Positions 9,686 through 18,450 of a stretch of DNA of 64,000 bases are shown here, one piece after another. A model generated the notes under the pieces. That model made no database searches. It was not told where the DNA came from and was given only the letters and a program-made list of their open reading frames with translations. The position numbers were made by a program, and so were the translations under genes. This DNA is from Clostridium beijerinckii (lineage in GTDB: Bacteria; Bacillota; Clostridia; Clostridiales; Clostridiaceae). Numbering within the stretch: position 1 is the stretch's first letter; every line of letters starts with the position of its first letter. Where the stretch lies: positions 3,669,001 through 3,733,000 of the forward strand of contig NZ_CP144906.1 of the NCBI RefSeq assembly GCF_036699995.1, written 5' to 3'.

Positions 9686-11411
9686 TGTCGCTCGCCCCTT
9701 TCATTTGAGATTCGTAAACTTCACTATATATTTCATTTGATTTTAGTAATTCTTCATGAGTTCCAAATCCATCTATTTTCCCATCATTTAATACAACAAT
9801 TTTATCTGCATCTTGAACTGAAGAAATACGCTGAGCAATAATAATCTTTGTAGTATTTGGTATTGTTTCTTTAAATGCTTTCCTGATTAAAGCATCAGTT
9901 TTAGTATCTACTGCACTTGTTGAATCATCTAAAATTAATATTTTAGGCTTTTTAAGTAGCGCTCTTGCAATACATAATCTTTGCTTTTGCCCTCCAGATA
10001 CATTTGTTCCGCCTTGTTCGACAAAAGTATCGTACTTATCTGGAAGATTTTCTATAAATTCATCTGCCTGCGCTTGTTTACACGCTTCAATTAATTCTTC
10101 ATCAGAGGCATCTTTATTTCCCCATCTTAAATTCTCTTTTATTGTTCCAGAAAATAAAACATTCTTTTGTAATACCATAGAAACCTCATCTCTAAGTGTT
10201 TCTATATCATATTTTCGAACATCAACTCCTCCGACCTCAACACTACCATTTGTAGTATCATACAATCTTGGAATAAGCTGAACAAGAGTAGTTTTTGAAC
10301 TTCCTGTTCCTCCTATAATTCCAATAGTCTCACCAGAATTAATTTTCAAATTGATATTTTCTAAAACAAGGTTGTCCTTATCTTTGTTATACGAAAAGCC
10401 AACATTATTAAAAGTTATAGATCCGTCTTTTACTTCATAAACTGGATTTTCATCATTTGCCAAATCACTTTTTTCATTTAAAACTTCTGTAATTCTTTCA
10501 GCTGATGATTTAGACATAATTACCATTACAAATACCATTGAAAGGAACATTAAACTCATTAATATATTAAGAGTATAAGTAAATAAACTCATCAATTCTC
10601 CAGTTGACATAGTATTTGAAACAATCATTTTTGCACCAAGCCAAGATAAAAGCAAGATACATGTATAAACTGTAAATTGCATTGCTGGAGCATTAACTAT
10701 GATTAATTTTTCAGCTCTTATAAAATATTTGTATAAAGTTTCAGAAGCTTTATAAAACTTGCTGGTTTCATGATCTTCTCTTACATAAGCCTTTACTGCT
10801 CTAATTCCAGTTAAATTTTCTTGTACACTAGCATTTAAATCATCATACTTTTTAAAAACTTCAACAAAATATGGGTGTACTGTAGTCATAATGAAATATA
10901 ATATAACTCCAAGAAAAACTATTGCGCCTATAAATATCATAGATAATTTTGCATTAATATAAAAACACATTGTTGTAGCGGATATAAGCATAAATGGAGC
11001 CCTTACAGCCATTCTTATTATCATTTGGAATGCATTCTGAACATTTGTTACATCTGTAGTCAGCCTTGTTATAAGTCCAGCTGTAGAATATTTATCTATA
11101 TTGGAGAAAGAAAAATTTTGTATATTATAATACATTCCCTTTCTCAAATTTCTAGCAAACCCTGTTGAAGCTTTAGATGCATGTACACCACCCAAAACTC
11201 CAAAAGTTAGAGATAGAAATGATGTTATTATCATTGCTCCACCAACAATACTTACATATTTTACATCACCTTTTCCTACTCCATTATCAATAATCCATGC
11301 CATCAAAAGTGGAATAATTGTTTCCATAACTACTTCTAATGCTACATATAGAGGAGTTAGAATACTATCTCTTTTAAATTCTGCTACAAAACCTGCTAAT
11401 TTTTTTATCAT
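9678..11411 (-). CDS. Heterodimeric ABC exporter, degenerate-site half
   Basis: The 577-residue half-transporter has six N-terminal membrane helices and an ATPase domain. The signature is canonical (VSGGQKQRL) but Walker B ends ILDDSTSAVD, so Asp replaces the catalytic Glu, and the switch His is Gln (AQRISS). Walker A is GGTGSSKTT. These are the marks of the degenerate nucleotide site of BmrC/LmrC-type partners. It lies between the marR gene (53-bp gap containing an operator) and the canonical half. Export of toxic compounds is inferred from the family and the regulator. Confidence 0.9.
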   Translation of the reverse strand: MIKKLAGFVAEFKRDSILTPLYVALEVVMETIIPLLMAWIIDNGVGKGDVKYVSIVGGAMIITSFLSLTFGVLGGVHASKASTGFARNLRKGMYYNIQNFSFSNIDKYSTAGLITRLTTDVTNVQNAFQMIIRMAVRAPFMLISATTMCFYINAKLSMIFIGAIVFLGVILYFIMTTVHPYFVEVFKKYDDLNASVQENLTGIRAVKAYVREDHETSKFYKASETLYKYFIRAEKLIIVNAPAMQFTVYTCILLLSWLGAKMIVSNTMSTGELMSLFTYTLNILMSLMFLSMVFVMVIMSKSSAERITEVLNEKSDLANDENPVYEVKDGSITFNNVGFSYNKDKDNLVLENINLKINSGETIGIIGGTGSSKTTLVQLIPRLYDTTNGSVEVGGVDVRKYDIETLRDEVSMVLQKNVLFSGTIKENLRWGNKDASDEELIEACKQAQADEFIENLPDKYDTFVEQGGTNVSGGQKQRLCIARALLKKPKILILDDSTSAVDTKTDALIRKAFKETIPNTTKIIIAQRISSVQDADKIVVLNDGKIDGFGTHEELLKSNEIYSEVYESQMKGASDNE

Positions 11412-11428
11412 AATTTTCCTCCTTCTTT

Positions 11429-11442
11429 GTTAGGTTTCTAAC
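11429..11442. promoter_or_regulatory. MarR operator copy 2, between marR and the exporter genes
   Basis: GTTAGGTTTCTAAC is a near-perfect inverted repeat matching the site at 11917-11930 in 13 of 14 bases. It lies just upstream of the exporter ribosome site, suggesting a second point of control. Confidence 0.65.
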
Positions 11443-11464
11443 TAATAGCTCAAAAAAAATTGCA

Positions 11465-11896
11465 TTAATCTGCAATTTTCTTAGCCAATCTATCAATTAA
11501 AGAAACTAATATATTAAATTCATCCTCATTTAGTTCATCTCTTAATGATTTTTCAACTCTAAGGATAAACTCATATACATTTCTTTGAATTTCCATTCCC
11601 TTTTCTGTTAATACTATTTTTTTTAGACGTGCATCTTCTAATACACTTATTCTCTTAATATGCCCATTCTTCTCCATCAATTGAAGTACGCTTGTAACTG
11701 AGGAGCGTCTAATATCAAGTTCTTCTTCTATGTCCTTCTGAAAAATGTCTTTTTTATCTGATTTATGATATATGAATCCAAGAATCCTAGCTTGAACTCC
11801 AGTCACACCATATTGTGAAGCTTCCTTATCTATTCTTCTATGCAATCTCCTAGATAACATACTCAATTTTTTCCCAATGTGTACCTCTTTATCCAT
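11465..11896 (-). CDS. MarR-family transcriptional regulator
   Basis: The 143-residue protein has the MarR winged-helix layout: GVTGVQARILGFIY, then KDIFQKDIEEELDIRRSSVT as the recognition helix region, and RLKKIVLTEKGMEI as the wing. MarR proteins act as dimers that repress nearby efflux genes until a ligand binds. Here the gene heads the ABC exporter operon, and two copies of a 14-bp palindrome lie in front of it and in front of the exporter genes. Autoregulation and ligand-induced efflux are therefore likely; the ligand is unknown. Confidence 0.9.
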   Translation of the reverse strand: MDKEVHIGKKLSMLSRRLHRRIDKEASQYGVTGVQARILGFIYHKSDKKDIFQKDIEEELDIRRSSVTSVLQLMEKNGHIKRISVLEDARLKKIVLTEKGMEIQRNVYEFILRVEKSLRDELNEDEFNILVSLIDRLAKKIAD

Positions 11897-11916
11897 ACTT
11901 ATGCTCCCATCAATTT

Positions 11917-11966
11917 GTTAGATTTCTAACATATATTATTTTAGTTTCACTTTTTAAATTTGTCAA
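11917..11966 (-). promoter_or_regulatory. marR operon promoter and operator copy 1
   Basis: On the minus strand TTGACA (11961-11966), a 17-nt spacer and TAAAAT (11938-11943) form a near-consensus promoter. The operator GTTAGATTTCTAAC (11917-11930) follows directly and would cover the start site. Confidence 0.75.
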
Positions 11967-12272
11967 GGTAATATAATTTTATTTTAAAAATAGTACTTTT
12001 CAACTCTTAGAAATTAGTTTCCTTCTATTTATTATCAATTCTTTATCTGATATTTTCTATTTTCATTTTATGAATCAAAATCTCCAATAACAACTTGAAG
12101 CCTTTCATTACTGTATTTATACTCTTGCTTTAAATCTATTATTTTTTTGAATATAGAAACTCAATTGCTACATATATATTAAATTTACTATCTCTGTAAC
12201 ATACCTAAACCGCAATCATAAAATGAATGAGACAGGCTTTACTGCCATAGCAAAAATACAAGGAGATTCTCA
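11967..12272. other. Intergenic region before the lectin-like gene
   Basis: About 300 bp of AT-rich DNA. On the minus strand a short open stretch (12068-12160) encodes about 30 residues reading LKQEYKYSNERLQVVIG before a stop, which could be the tail of a lost gene; nothing upstream supports a full gene. The last 20 bp hold the AAGGAG ribosome site of the next gene. Confidence 0.4.
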
Positions 12273-13604
12273 ATGTATAATGATGATTTTTTTTACTGTC
12301 CGTATTGTATGCAGAAAAATATTTGTCCATTTTTTGATGAACAAATGAAAAATTTCGGCGATGATGATCAAATGTCAAGATTTGATAGATACGAAGATTC
12401 TTATGAATTTCAAGATTCAAACTTATTGACTAAAGAAATTCACTCAGATTCTTATAGAGCTTCTGACCAAGAAGTTAATAGAATATTAAGATTAATGCGT
12501 AATCAAATGCCTCAACTTTTCTCACTACTCCAAGGAGTTGGCGATAACTATTTTAGAACCGCTATTGCTTTCACTTTAGATAATGCTCAAACATATCCAG
12601 GAAATATAAATCAAAGTGTAAATAGAATTTTTAATGACTTTAGAAGAAGAAATAATTCAATTTTTCTTTCTCTTCGTTCTCTAGGTGTTCCTAACAACGT
12701 TATTAATCTCACTTTTAGATCTATAATTGAATTTACTCTTAGAAACATTAAACCTTCACCAGCTCCTGGTCCAAATCCTACTCCATCGCCTAGTAGTGGT
12801 TGGAGTAAATGGGAAGATCTTGGCGGAGTTTTAAAATATTCTCCTGGGGTTTCTTCTTGGTCTGCAAACAGGCTTGATGTATTTGTAACTGGATCTGATA
12901 ATGCTCTTTACCACAAATGGTGGGACGGCTCTCGCTGGAATGATTTCGAAAACCTTGGTGGCGTTCTAACTTCTGGTCCAGCAGCTGTTTCTTGGGGAAA
13001 TAATAGGATCGATGTATTTGGTAAAGGTTCAAATAACGCAATGTATCATAAGTGGTGGGATGGCTCTCGTTGGAGTGATTTTGAAAATCTTGGTGGAGTC
13101 TTAACATCTGCACCTGCTGCTTCTTCCTGGGCTGCCAACAGAATAGATACATTTGTCCGTGGAACAGATAATGCTCTTTATCACAAATGGTGGGACGGCT
13201 CTCGCTGGAGCGACTTTGAAAACCTTGGTGGCGTTCTAACTTCTGGCCCAGCAGCTGTTTCTTGGGGAAATAATAGAATTGATGTATTTGTTCGTGGTCA
13301 GGGAAATCGTCTATATCATAAATGGTGGGATGGTTCTCGTTGGAATGACTTTGAAGACCTTGGTGGAAATTTAGCATCTGCCCCTGCTGTATCTTCTCGA
13401 GCTTCTAATAGGCTAGATGTATTTGCACGAAATCAAAGTAACCAATTAATTACAAAGACATGGAACGGTTCGCGCTGGAGCGATTGGCAAACAATCGGTG
13501 GTTCCTTCACTTTAGATCCTGCGGCTGTTTCTTGGGGCTCTAATAGAACTGACGTATTTGCAAAAGGTCCACGAAATTCTCTATTGCATATTTGGAGAGA
13601 TTAA
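12273..13604 (+). CDS. PLL-like beta-propeller lectin fused to a Cys-rich N-terminal domain
   Basis: The 443-residue protein has three parts. Residues 1-25 hold FYCPYCMQKNICPFF, a Cys-rich knuckle; residues about 65-165 form a helical domain of unknown family; a Pro-rich linker (SPAPGPNPTPSP) follows. Residues about 180-443 are six tandem 45-residue repeats of the type LGGVLTSGPAAVSW...RIDVF...G..NALYHKWWDGSRW, which match the DUF346/PLL fucose-binding lectin repeat. Such repeats build a beta-propeller whose blades bind fucose or other glycans. There is no signal peptide, so surface or spore-coat placement by another route is possible but unproven. Start supported by AAGGAG. Confidence 0.8.
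   Translation: MYNDDFFYCPYCMQKNICPFFDEQMKNFGDDDQMSRFDRYEDSYEFQDSNLLTKEIHSDSYRASDQEVNRILRLMRNQMPQLFSLLQGVGDNYFRTAIAFTLDNAQTYPGNINQSVNRIFNDFRRRNNSIFLSLRSLGVPNNVINLTFRSIIEFTLRNIKPSPAPGPNPTPSPSSGWSKWEDLGGVLKYSPGVSSWSANRLDVFVTGSDNALYHKWWDGSRWNDFENLGGVLTSGPAAVSWGNNRIDVFGKGSNNAMYHKWWDGSRWSDFENLGGVLTSAPAASSWAANRIDTFVRGTDNALYHKWWDGSRWSDFENLGGVLTSGPAAVSWGNNRIDVFVRGQGNRLYHKWWDGSRWNDFEDLGGNLASAPAVSSRASNRLDVFARNQSNQLITKTWNGSRWSDWQTIGGSFTLDPAAVSWGSNRTDVFAKGPRNSLLHIWRD
12819..13600 (+). repeat. Six in-frame 135-bp direct repeats in the lectin-like gene
   Basis: The CTTGG(C/T)GG-type start of each unit falls at 12819, 12954, 13089, 13224, 13359 and 13494, exactly 135 bp apart; the last unit is shortened. 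Units 2 and 4 are nearly identical in DNA, indicating recent copying or gene conversion between blades. Confidence 0.9.
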
Positions 13605-13642
13605 TTAGTATAAATTACTGAATTATAATTTTCTAAAATAAT

Positions 13643-13679
13643 AAAAAATGCTTAGTTTTTTCTGTACTAAGCATTTTTT
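13643..13679 (+). terminator. Terminator after the lectin-like gene
   Basis: AAAAAATGCTTAGT pairs with ACTAAGCATTTTTT around a 9-nt loop, about 40 nt past the stop. Confidence 0.8.
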
Positions 13680-13858
13680 ATTGCTATAAACTTTACAAGT
13701 TAAGCAATGTATATAGATTTTTTATAAACTCATAAATTCACAACTAACTTTCTGCATCTGTGTATTGTTCTTCCGCTTAACGAAAATCTATGGAAATAAG
13801 TTGTATTAATAATAAATAAAAACAACTAATTATATTTTTATTAAAATAAACAATACAT

Positions 13859-15646
13859 TCAATTAACCGGTTTTATTAAATAGCAACTTCCAAGAATACA
13901 TTTAACTTCTTTTTTTATTGCAGCTACAGCTACCCCTACTTCTTCTGAATTTGAATAATCATTAAGTTCACCATAAATTCCTGCAATTGAAAGCGAAGTA
14001 AGTGGAAATATACCATTTTTTCCATATCTATCTGTGGCCGTAACATATCTATTACTTCTGTCTTTTTCATTAAAAAAATTTAAAATCCCATCATTAAACT
14101 TCTTTATAATTTTTTCACACACTTCTTCACATTCTTCAATTGGATTTTCTAAAATACTTACAAAATCATCTCCTCCTATATGTCCAATAAATCCATTATA
14201 AGGGAAAAGTGATTTTATTTCAGCTTGTATTAATTGAGCTGTATATTTAAGAATCCTATCCCCATTTTCAAATCCATATGTGTCATTATAAACTTTAAAA
14301 TTATCTAGATCTAGATAAAGAATACAACATTTACGTTTTGTTTTAATTATATTCATTATATTATTTTGTATAGCGGTATTACCTGGTAGCTCAGTAAGGG
14401 GATTAAGTTGTCTCGCGTAGTTACATTCTAGCATTGTAGTATAATTTAACAAAGATCTTATTGTAACCATTCCACAGTATTTATTATTGTTAGTCACGAT
14501 AATATAATCATATATATTTTGTGTTTTCCTAGACATTGCTAGCCTTGAAACTTCTGTTACTGGTGTGTTGTAATCTACAACTAAAGGATTTGTATCCATA
14601 ACTAAAGAAACAGGACGTTTTGTAAAAATTGCAACACCATATTTTGTAGCAAGCGCTGAGTCTAACGTATGTTTCATAATAAGACCTAATGGTACATCAT
14701 TATTTACTATACATGCCCCAGTAATATCGTTAGAATCAAAATATTCTTTAATATCACCACAATAAGTTTTAGGCCCAAATGGACTATCATGTCTAACAAT
14801 TTCGCCTATACTGCTTGACTGATAGTTATAATACACATTATCCTTAAATTTATTACACCTTACAATTAAATCTCTAATATGATTGGGTATATCTAGAAAA
14901 GTTCCTGCTGGTCGACTTAGTAAGAAACCTTGTCCCGCATAGACGCCTAAGTTTACTAATGTTCTCAATTCTTCTTCTGTTTCTATTCCTTCAGCAATAA
15001 GCTTCATATTCGTTGCTTCCGATAGCTTAACAAAACACTCTACTAATGATTGTTTAAATGAATCTTCATTTATATCTCTAATTAAATCCATATCAATTTT
15101 TACATAATGTGGCTTTGTTTCATTAAGCATCTTAAGTCCTGAATATCCTGATCCAGTATCATCAATTGCAATTTTATATCCTTGATCTACATAATTGCTA
15201 AGGGCCTGTTTAAACCCTTTGTAATCTTCTATACACGTCTTTTCGGTAATCTCAAATATTATACAATCGGGTGACATGTTGTGTTCTGAAAGAAATTCCT
15301 TAGTAAAGCCCTTCTTAAATTTTTCGTCTTTAAAAATATGAGGATCTACATTTATAAAAAGATATTTATTTTTTTCAATATTTGTAGCTCTTTTAATAGC
15401 TTTTATTCTACATAATTGTTCTAACTCCCATGTTTTATTATAAACCTGAGCAGCGTTAAATAACTTATCTGGATTTTGCAACGGTGAGTCTATCGGCCCT
15501 CTGCTTAACGCCTCATACCCTATGATTTCCCCATCTAAAAGTGAAACAATGGGTTGATAAACTGTAGTTATATTTTTACTATTTAATATATTTTCCAACT
15601 CCTCTGCCTCATTATATTTTAAATTATCAACTAATGAATTTAACAT
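13859..15646 (-). CDS. EAL-CBS-GGDEF cyclic-di-GMP enzyme
   Basis: The 595-residue cytoplasmic protein has an EAL phosphodiesterase domain at about 15-260 with the expected residues (YQPIV, GYEALSRG, FINVDP, FEITEKT, IDDTGSGYSG, VKIDMDLI, EGIETEEEL, GQGFLLSRP). A CBS-like pair follows at about 275-410, then a GGDEF domain at about 430-585 with YLDLDNFKVYND and the active-site form GGDDF. The order EAL-CBS-GGDEF matches a known Clostridium/Bacillus architecture in which the CBS pair senses a nucleotide. Both enzymatic sites look intact, so the net activity cannot be predicted. A GGGGAG site precedes the ATG. Confidence 0.9.
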   Translation of the reverse strand: MLNSLVDNLKYNEAEELENILNSKNITTVYQPIVSLLDGEIIGYEALSRGPIDSPLQNPDKLFNAAQVYNKTWELEQLCRIKAIKRATNIEKNKYLFINVDPHIFKDEKFKKGFTKEFLSEHNMSPDCIIFEITEKTCIEDYKGFKQALSNYVDQGYKIAIDDTGSGYSGLKMLNETKPHYVKIDMDLIRDINEDSFKQSLVECFVKLSEATNMKLIAEGIETEEELRTLVNLGVYAGQGFLLSRPAGTFLDIPNHIRDLIVRCNKFKDNVYYNYQSSSIGEIVRHDSPFGPKTYCGDIKEYFDSNDITGACIVNNDVPLGLIMKHTLDSALATKYGVAIFTKRPVSLVMDTNPLVVDYNTPVTEVSRLAMSRKTQNIYDYIIVTNNNKYCGMVTIRSLLNYTTMLECNYARQLNPLTELPGNTAIQNNIMNIIKTKRKCCILYLDLDNFKVYNDTYGFENGDRILKYTAQLIQAEIKSLFPYNGFIGHIGGDDFVSILENPIEECEEVCEKIIKKFNDGILNFFNEKDRSNRYVTATDRYGKNGIFPLTSLSIAGIYGELNDYSNSEEVGVAVAAIKKEVKCILGSCYLIKPVN

Positions 15647-15873
15647 ATTATAATCTCCCCATATTTCTTCTTATTAGCTATTATAGTAGCTCTTGTAAAT
15701 ATAGTTGAAATATAACATAATCTTATTAAAAGTATTTATAATTTTTGTTAAGTTAATGTAAAAACGTTTATCTATTCAAAGCCAAATTTATTACATAAAT
15801 TGGAATTAACATATTTTGCTTCCATAAACTTATGATATAATTATTGTAAAGACAATTCTAAGGAGGCATCTTC

Positions 15874-16596
15874 ATGACAAAGGTTAATAAATTACCTATA
15901 ACAAAACTGTGGAATCCGAAATCATTTATTATATTTTCCGTATTTTTCTCATTTCTACCAGCTGGGATCATGTGTGCTTTGAATTATGGACGATCTGGAA
16001 GTCAAAAAAAGAAGTGGATATTTCTTTTAGCAAGCATCTTAGTATTTATAGCACTTATTGCACTGCTGCCTATATTATCAATTAATACTTCTATCATATT
16101 TTTCAGTATTAATATAGCTTTAGGAATAATTCTTATGTTCACCCAGTTAAAGCTGTATAATAAACATATTCAAAATGGCGGGCAAAGTGCTTCATATTTA
16201 CTTCCTGTAATCATAGGGCTTTTGATTTTTTCGTTGTCTGCTGCTTCAATTCTATACTCAATTTACGTACCAAAAAATGCTCTTGATTATGGCGAAAATC
16301 ATTTATTTTATACTAATAAGATAACAGAATCCCAAGCGAAAAAACTTGGAGATTATTTAAATTCAGAAGGATACTTCACTCCTAGTTCAAAAGTGGATGT
16401 TAAAATTGATAAGCAAGATGCACTCTATATTTTATCTCTTGTTGTAGAAGGTGACTATAAAAGTGATACAAGCTATGTAGAACCTATGAAGGCAATATCA
16501 AGGGAACTTTCTAAAAATGTTTTTGAAAATAGTAAAGTTAGAATAGATTTATGCAATGATAGATTCCAAGTTCTTAATTCCATCAATGTAGATTAA
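15874..16596 (+). CDS. Membrane protein of unknown function
   Basis: The 240-residue protein has four predicted membrane helices in its first 125 residues (about 17-36, 46-64, 70-90 and 105-125), followed by an outside or cytoplasmic domain of about 110 residues with no recognised motif. Its start is set by an AAGGAGG site. No neighbour suggests a role; the next gene downstream is an insertion sequence. Confidence 0.65.
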   Translation: MTKVNKLPITKLWNPKSFIIFSVFFSFLPAGIMCALNYGRSGSQKKKWIFLLASILVFIALIALLPILSINTSIIFFSINIALGIILMFTQLKLYNKHIQNGGQSASYLLPVIIGLLIFSLSAASILYSIYVPKNALDYGENHLFYTNKITESQAKKLGDYLNSEGYFTPSSKVDVKIDKQDALYILSLVVEGDYKSDTSYVEPMKAISRELSKNVFENSKVRIDLCNDRFQVLNSINVD

Positions 16597-16617
16597 ACTT
16601 TTCTTATATGACTCTGC

Positions 16618-16912
16618 AATATAGATATCCCAACTAAGACCTGAACTTATGCATATAACTCGCCGAAATGAGTAACATACTTTTGTTCCAGTTTCTAGGT
16701 AATTCTGATGGGTGATTCTAAGGCTATAAAGTTGCACCCAAAGTGCTAGCCTCAAAGAACAAGCTTTGAACTAGCACTTTGGAACAACTTATAACCAAAG
16801 AATCACATCCATCAAAATTACCAATGAAACATTCCACAAAAGTATATTACTCATTTCTGGTTGGAATATATTTCATAGTTTAAGTATAGTTTATGATTAT
16901 AATATCTATATA
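16618..16912. repeat. Imperfect palindrome of about 290 bp (MITE-like or fold-back element)
   Basis: The inner arms 16666-16749 and 16771-16856 are largely complementary (for example AAATGAGTAACATACTTTTG against CAAAAGTATATTACTCATTT), closing on a small stem CTCAAAG/CTTTGA at the centre. Weaker complementarity continues outwards to ATAGATAT near 16620 and ATATCTAT near 16905. No long conserved reading frame fits; one minus-strand frame of 68 codons is shadow. The right end touches the target duplication of the insertion sequence that follows. A non-autonomous mobile element or a long structured RNA are both possible. Confidence 0.6.
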
Positions 16913-16913
16913 A

Positions 16914-18288
16914 CTATAGTTGAGAAAATTTCATAACATATATTTACATTTACAAAAAAACATAAAAAATAGAGACAAACTTCACATTTTGTTGTATAAA
17001 TTAGCTTGCGAGAAAATTTTAACAACAGGAGTGATATGTATGTCTCATAGAAGTATTTTAGCAGAAAAATCAAAAATTAACCAGTTTTTATTTGAACTTG
17101 GATTTTTCTTGTACTTCTATAAACCTGTGTTAAAGCATATCGAGCAATTTATAAAAGGTTCTATACAAAAGGGGTATAAAGGAACTGTAACTGATATCGT
17201 CCTGTTAAGCCTTGCTAATTGTCATAGAACTACTTTCGGTAAATTTTTAAGCGAAGGCAAATGGAATATTGATTATGCTTGGAAAGGCATAAAGAAGTTT
17301 GTTGTAAAAACAATTGTTGAAAATACATCGTCTAATACTCCTATATTTGCGATTTATGATGACACTATTTCTGAAAAAACTAAGCCCTCGTCAAAGGCTG
17401 AAAATACAATTCAAAAAGCAAGTTTTCATCATTCTCATTTAAAAGGTAAACAAGTATATGGACATCAATTACTTACTACTATGCTTTCCAATGGTAAAAA
17501 AGTTTTGCCGTATTCTATTTCATGTTATGAAAAAGGTGTAAAAAGTAAAATAGAAATGGTTTGTGAAATAGTAGCTAAGCTTCCTTCGCCTAAAGGCAAA
17601 GCCTACGGTCTCTGCGACTCGTGGTTCACTAATAAGGATGTTATAAATGCTCATTTCAAAAAAGGTTATCATCTTATTGGTGCACTAAAAACCAACAGAG
17701 TTATCTATCCCAAGGGAGTTAGTATTCAAGTTAAGGATTTTGCTCAATATATTGAAAAGAATGATGTTTGCCTTGTTACAGTAAACAATTCTAAATATTT
17801 GACTTATCGTTATGAAGGAAACCTCAATGGCATAGATAATGCAGTAGTTTTGTTTTGCTGGCCTGAAAATGCATTTAAGAAAGATAAAGCATTACACGCA
17901 TTCTTATGCACAGACACTGAACTTAGCACTAAAACAATCCTTGAATATTATAGCAAACGTTGGCCCATAGAAATATTCTTTAAACAAACAAAGAATAATC
18001 TTGGATTAAACTCTTACCAAGTAAGGTCGCCTAAATCTATCGATAGAATCTTAGTTTTAATTTCTGTGACTTACATTTTCTGTTCAATTCAAGAAGATGC
18101 TAAAGATTCTTTTAGTAAAGGCTTAATAATTTGCAGAAATAATGTTAAAAAAGATAATATTCAATGGATTTATGATTGTGCTAAAAGCAATATTCCTATT
18201 GAAACTGTTTTAAAAACCATGAAAGTTGCTTAGGTAATAGTATAAATATATACTGTAAAAATTTGTATCTAAAAATTCTCAACTATAG
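16914..18288 (+). mobile_element. Complete IS4-like insertion sequence, 1375 bp
   Basis: The ends carry 13-bp perfect inverted repeats, CTATAGTTGAGAA at 16914-16926 and TTCTCAACTATAG at 18276-18288. Both are flanked by the direct repeat TATATAA (16907-16913 and 18289-18295), a likely 7-bp target duplication. A single intact transposase gene fills the interior, so the copy may be active. Confidence 0.85.
17040..18233 (+). CDS. DDE transposase, IS4/IS701-like
   Basis: From the ATG at 17040 (GGAG site) the product has 397 residues. DDE landmarks are AIYDDTISEKTKP (first Asp), GLCDSWFTNKDV (second Asp) and YYSKRWPIEIFFKQTKNNLG, the Y-x-x-R-W-x-I-E-x-x-F-x-x-x-K block with the catalytic Glu typical of the IS4 group. 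A longer reading from TTG at 16920 would begin inside the inverted repeat and is unlikely. The gene is intact. Confidence 0.9.
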   Translation: MSHRSILAEKSKINQFLFELGFFLYFYKPVLKHIEQFIKGSIQKGYKGTVTDIVLLSLANCHRTTFGKFLSEGKWNIDYAWKGIKKFVVKTIVENTSSNTPIFAIYDDTISEKTKPSSKAENTIQKASFHHSHLKGKQVYGHQLLTTMLSNGKKVLPYSISCYEKGVKSKIEMVCEIVAKLPSPKGKAYGLCDSWFTNKDVINAHFKKGYHLIGALKTNRVIYPKGVSIQVKDFAQYIEKNDVCLVTVNNSKYLTYRYEGNLNGIDNAVVLFCWPENAFKKDKALHAFLCTDTELSTKTILEYYSKRWPIEIFFKQTKNNLGLNSYQVRSPKSIDRILVLISVTYIFCSIQEDAKDSFSKGLIICRNNVKKDNIQWIYDCAKSNIPIETVLKTMKVA

Positions 18289-18336
18289 TATATAATAAAA
18301 ATAATCTATCTTTAAATTTTATTCTAAATTTCAGCA

Positions 18337-18372
18337 AAAAGAAGACTAGCATTTACTTGCTAGTCTTCTTTT
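18337..18372. terminator. Hairpin between the insertion sequence and the methyltransferase gene
   Basis: AAAAGAAGACTAGCA and TGCTAGTCTTCTTTT form a 15-bp perfect stem with a 6-nt loop. It lies 79 nt past the minus-strand methyltransferase stop and can terminate in both directions. Confidence 0.75.
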
Positions 18373-18450
18373 GTATTTATATGATTAAATGAGATTATTG
18401 TATGATATTTCATTTCTTCTTGAATATACAAAATAAATCTCCTCTTTTTC

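Noticed and set aside
12790..13377. 195-codon open frame on the minus strand opposite the lectin repeats
   Set aside because: It is the mirror of the 135-bp coding repeats, is full of His/Gln/Ser runs created by the repeat codons, and has no ribosome site.
12819..13600. Regular direct repeats that could suggest a CRISPR array
   Set aside because: The 135-bp period is in frame and fully coding; there are no short repeats with unique spacers and no cas genes.
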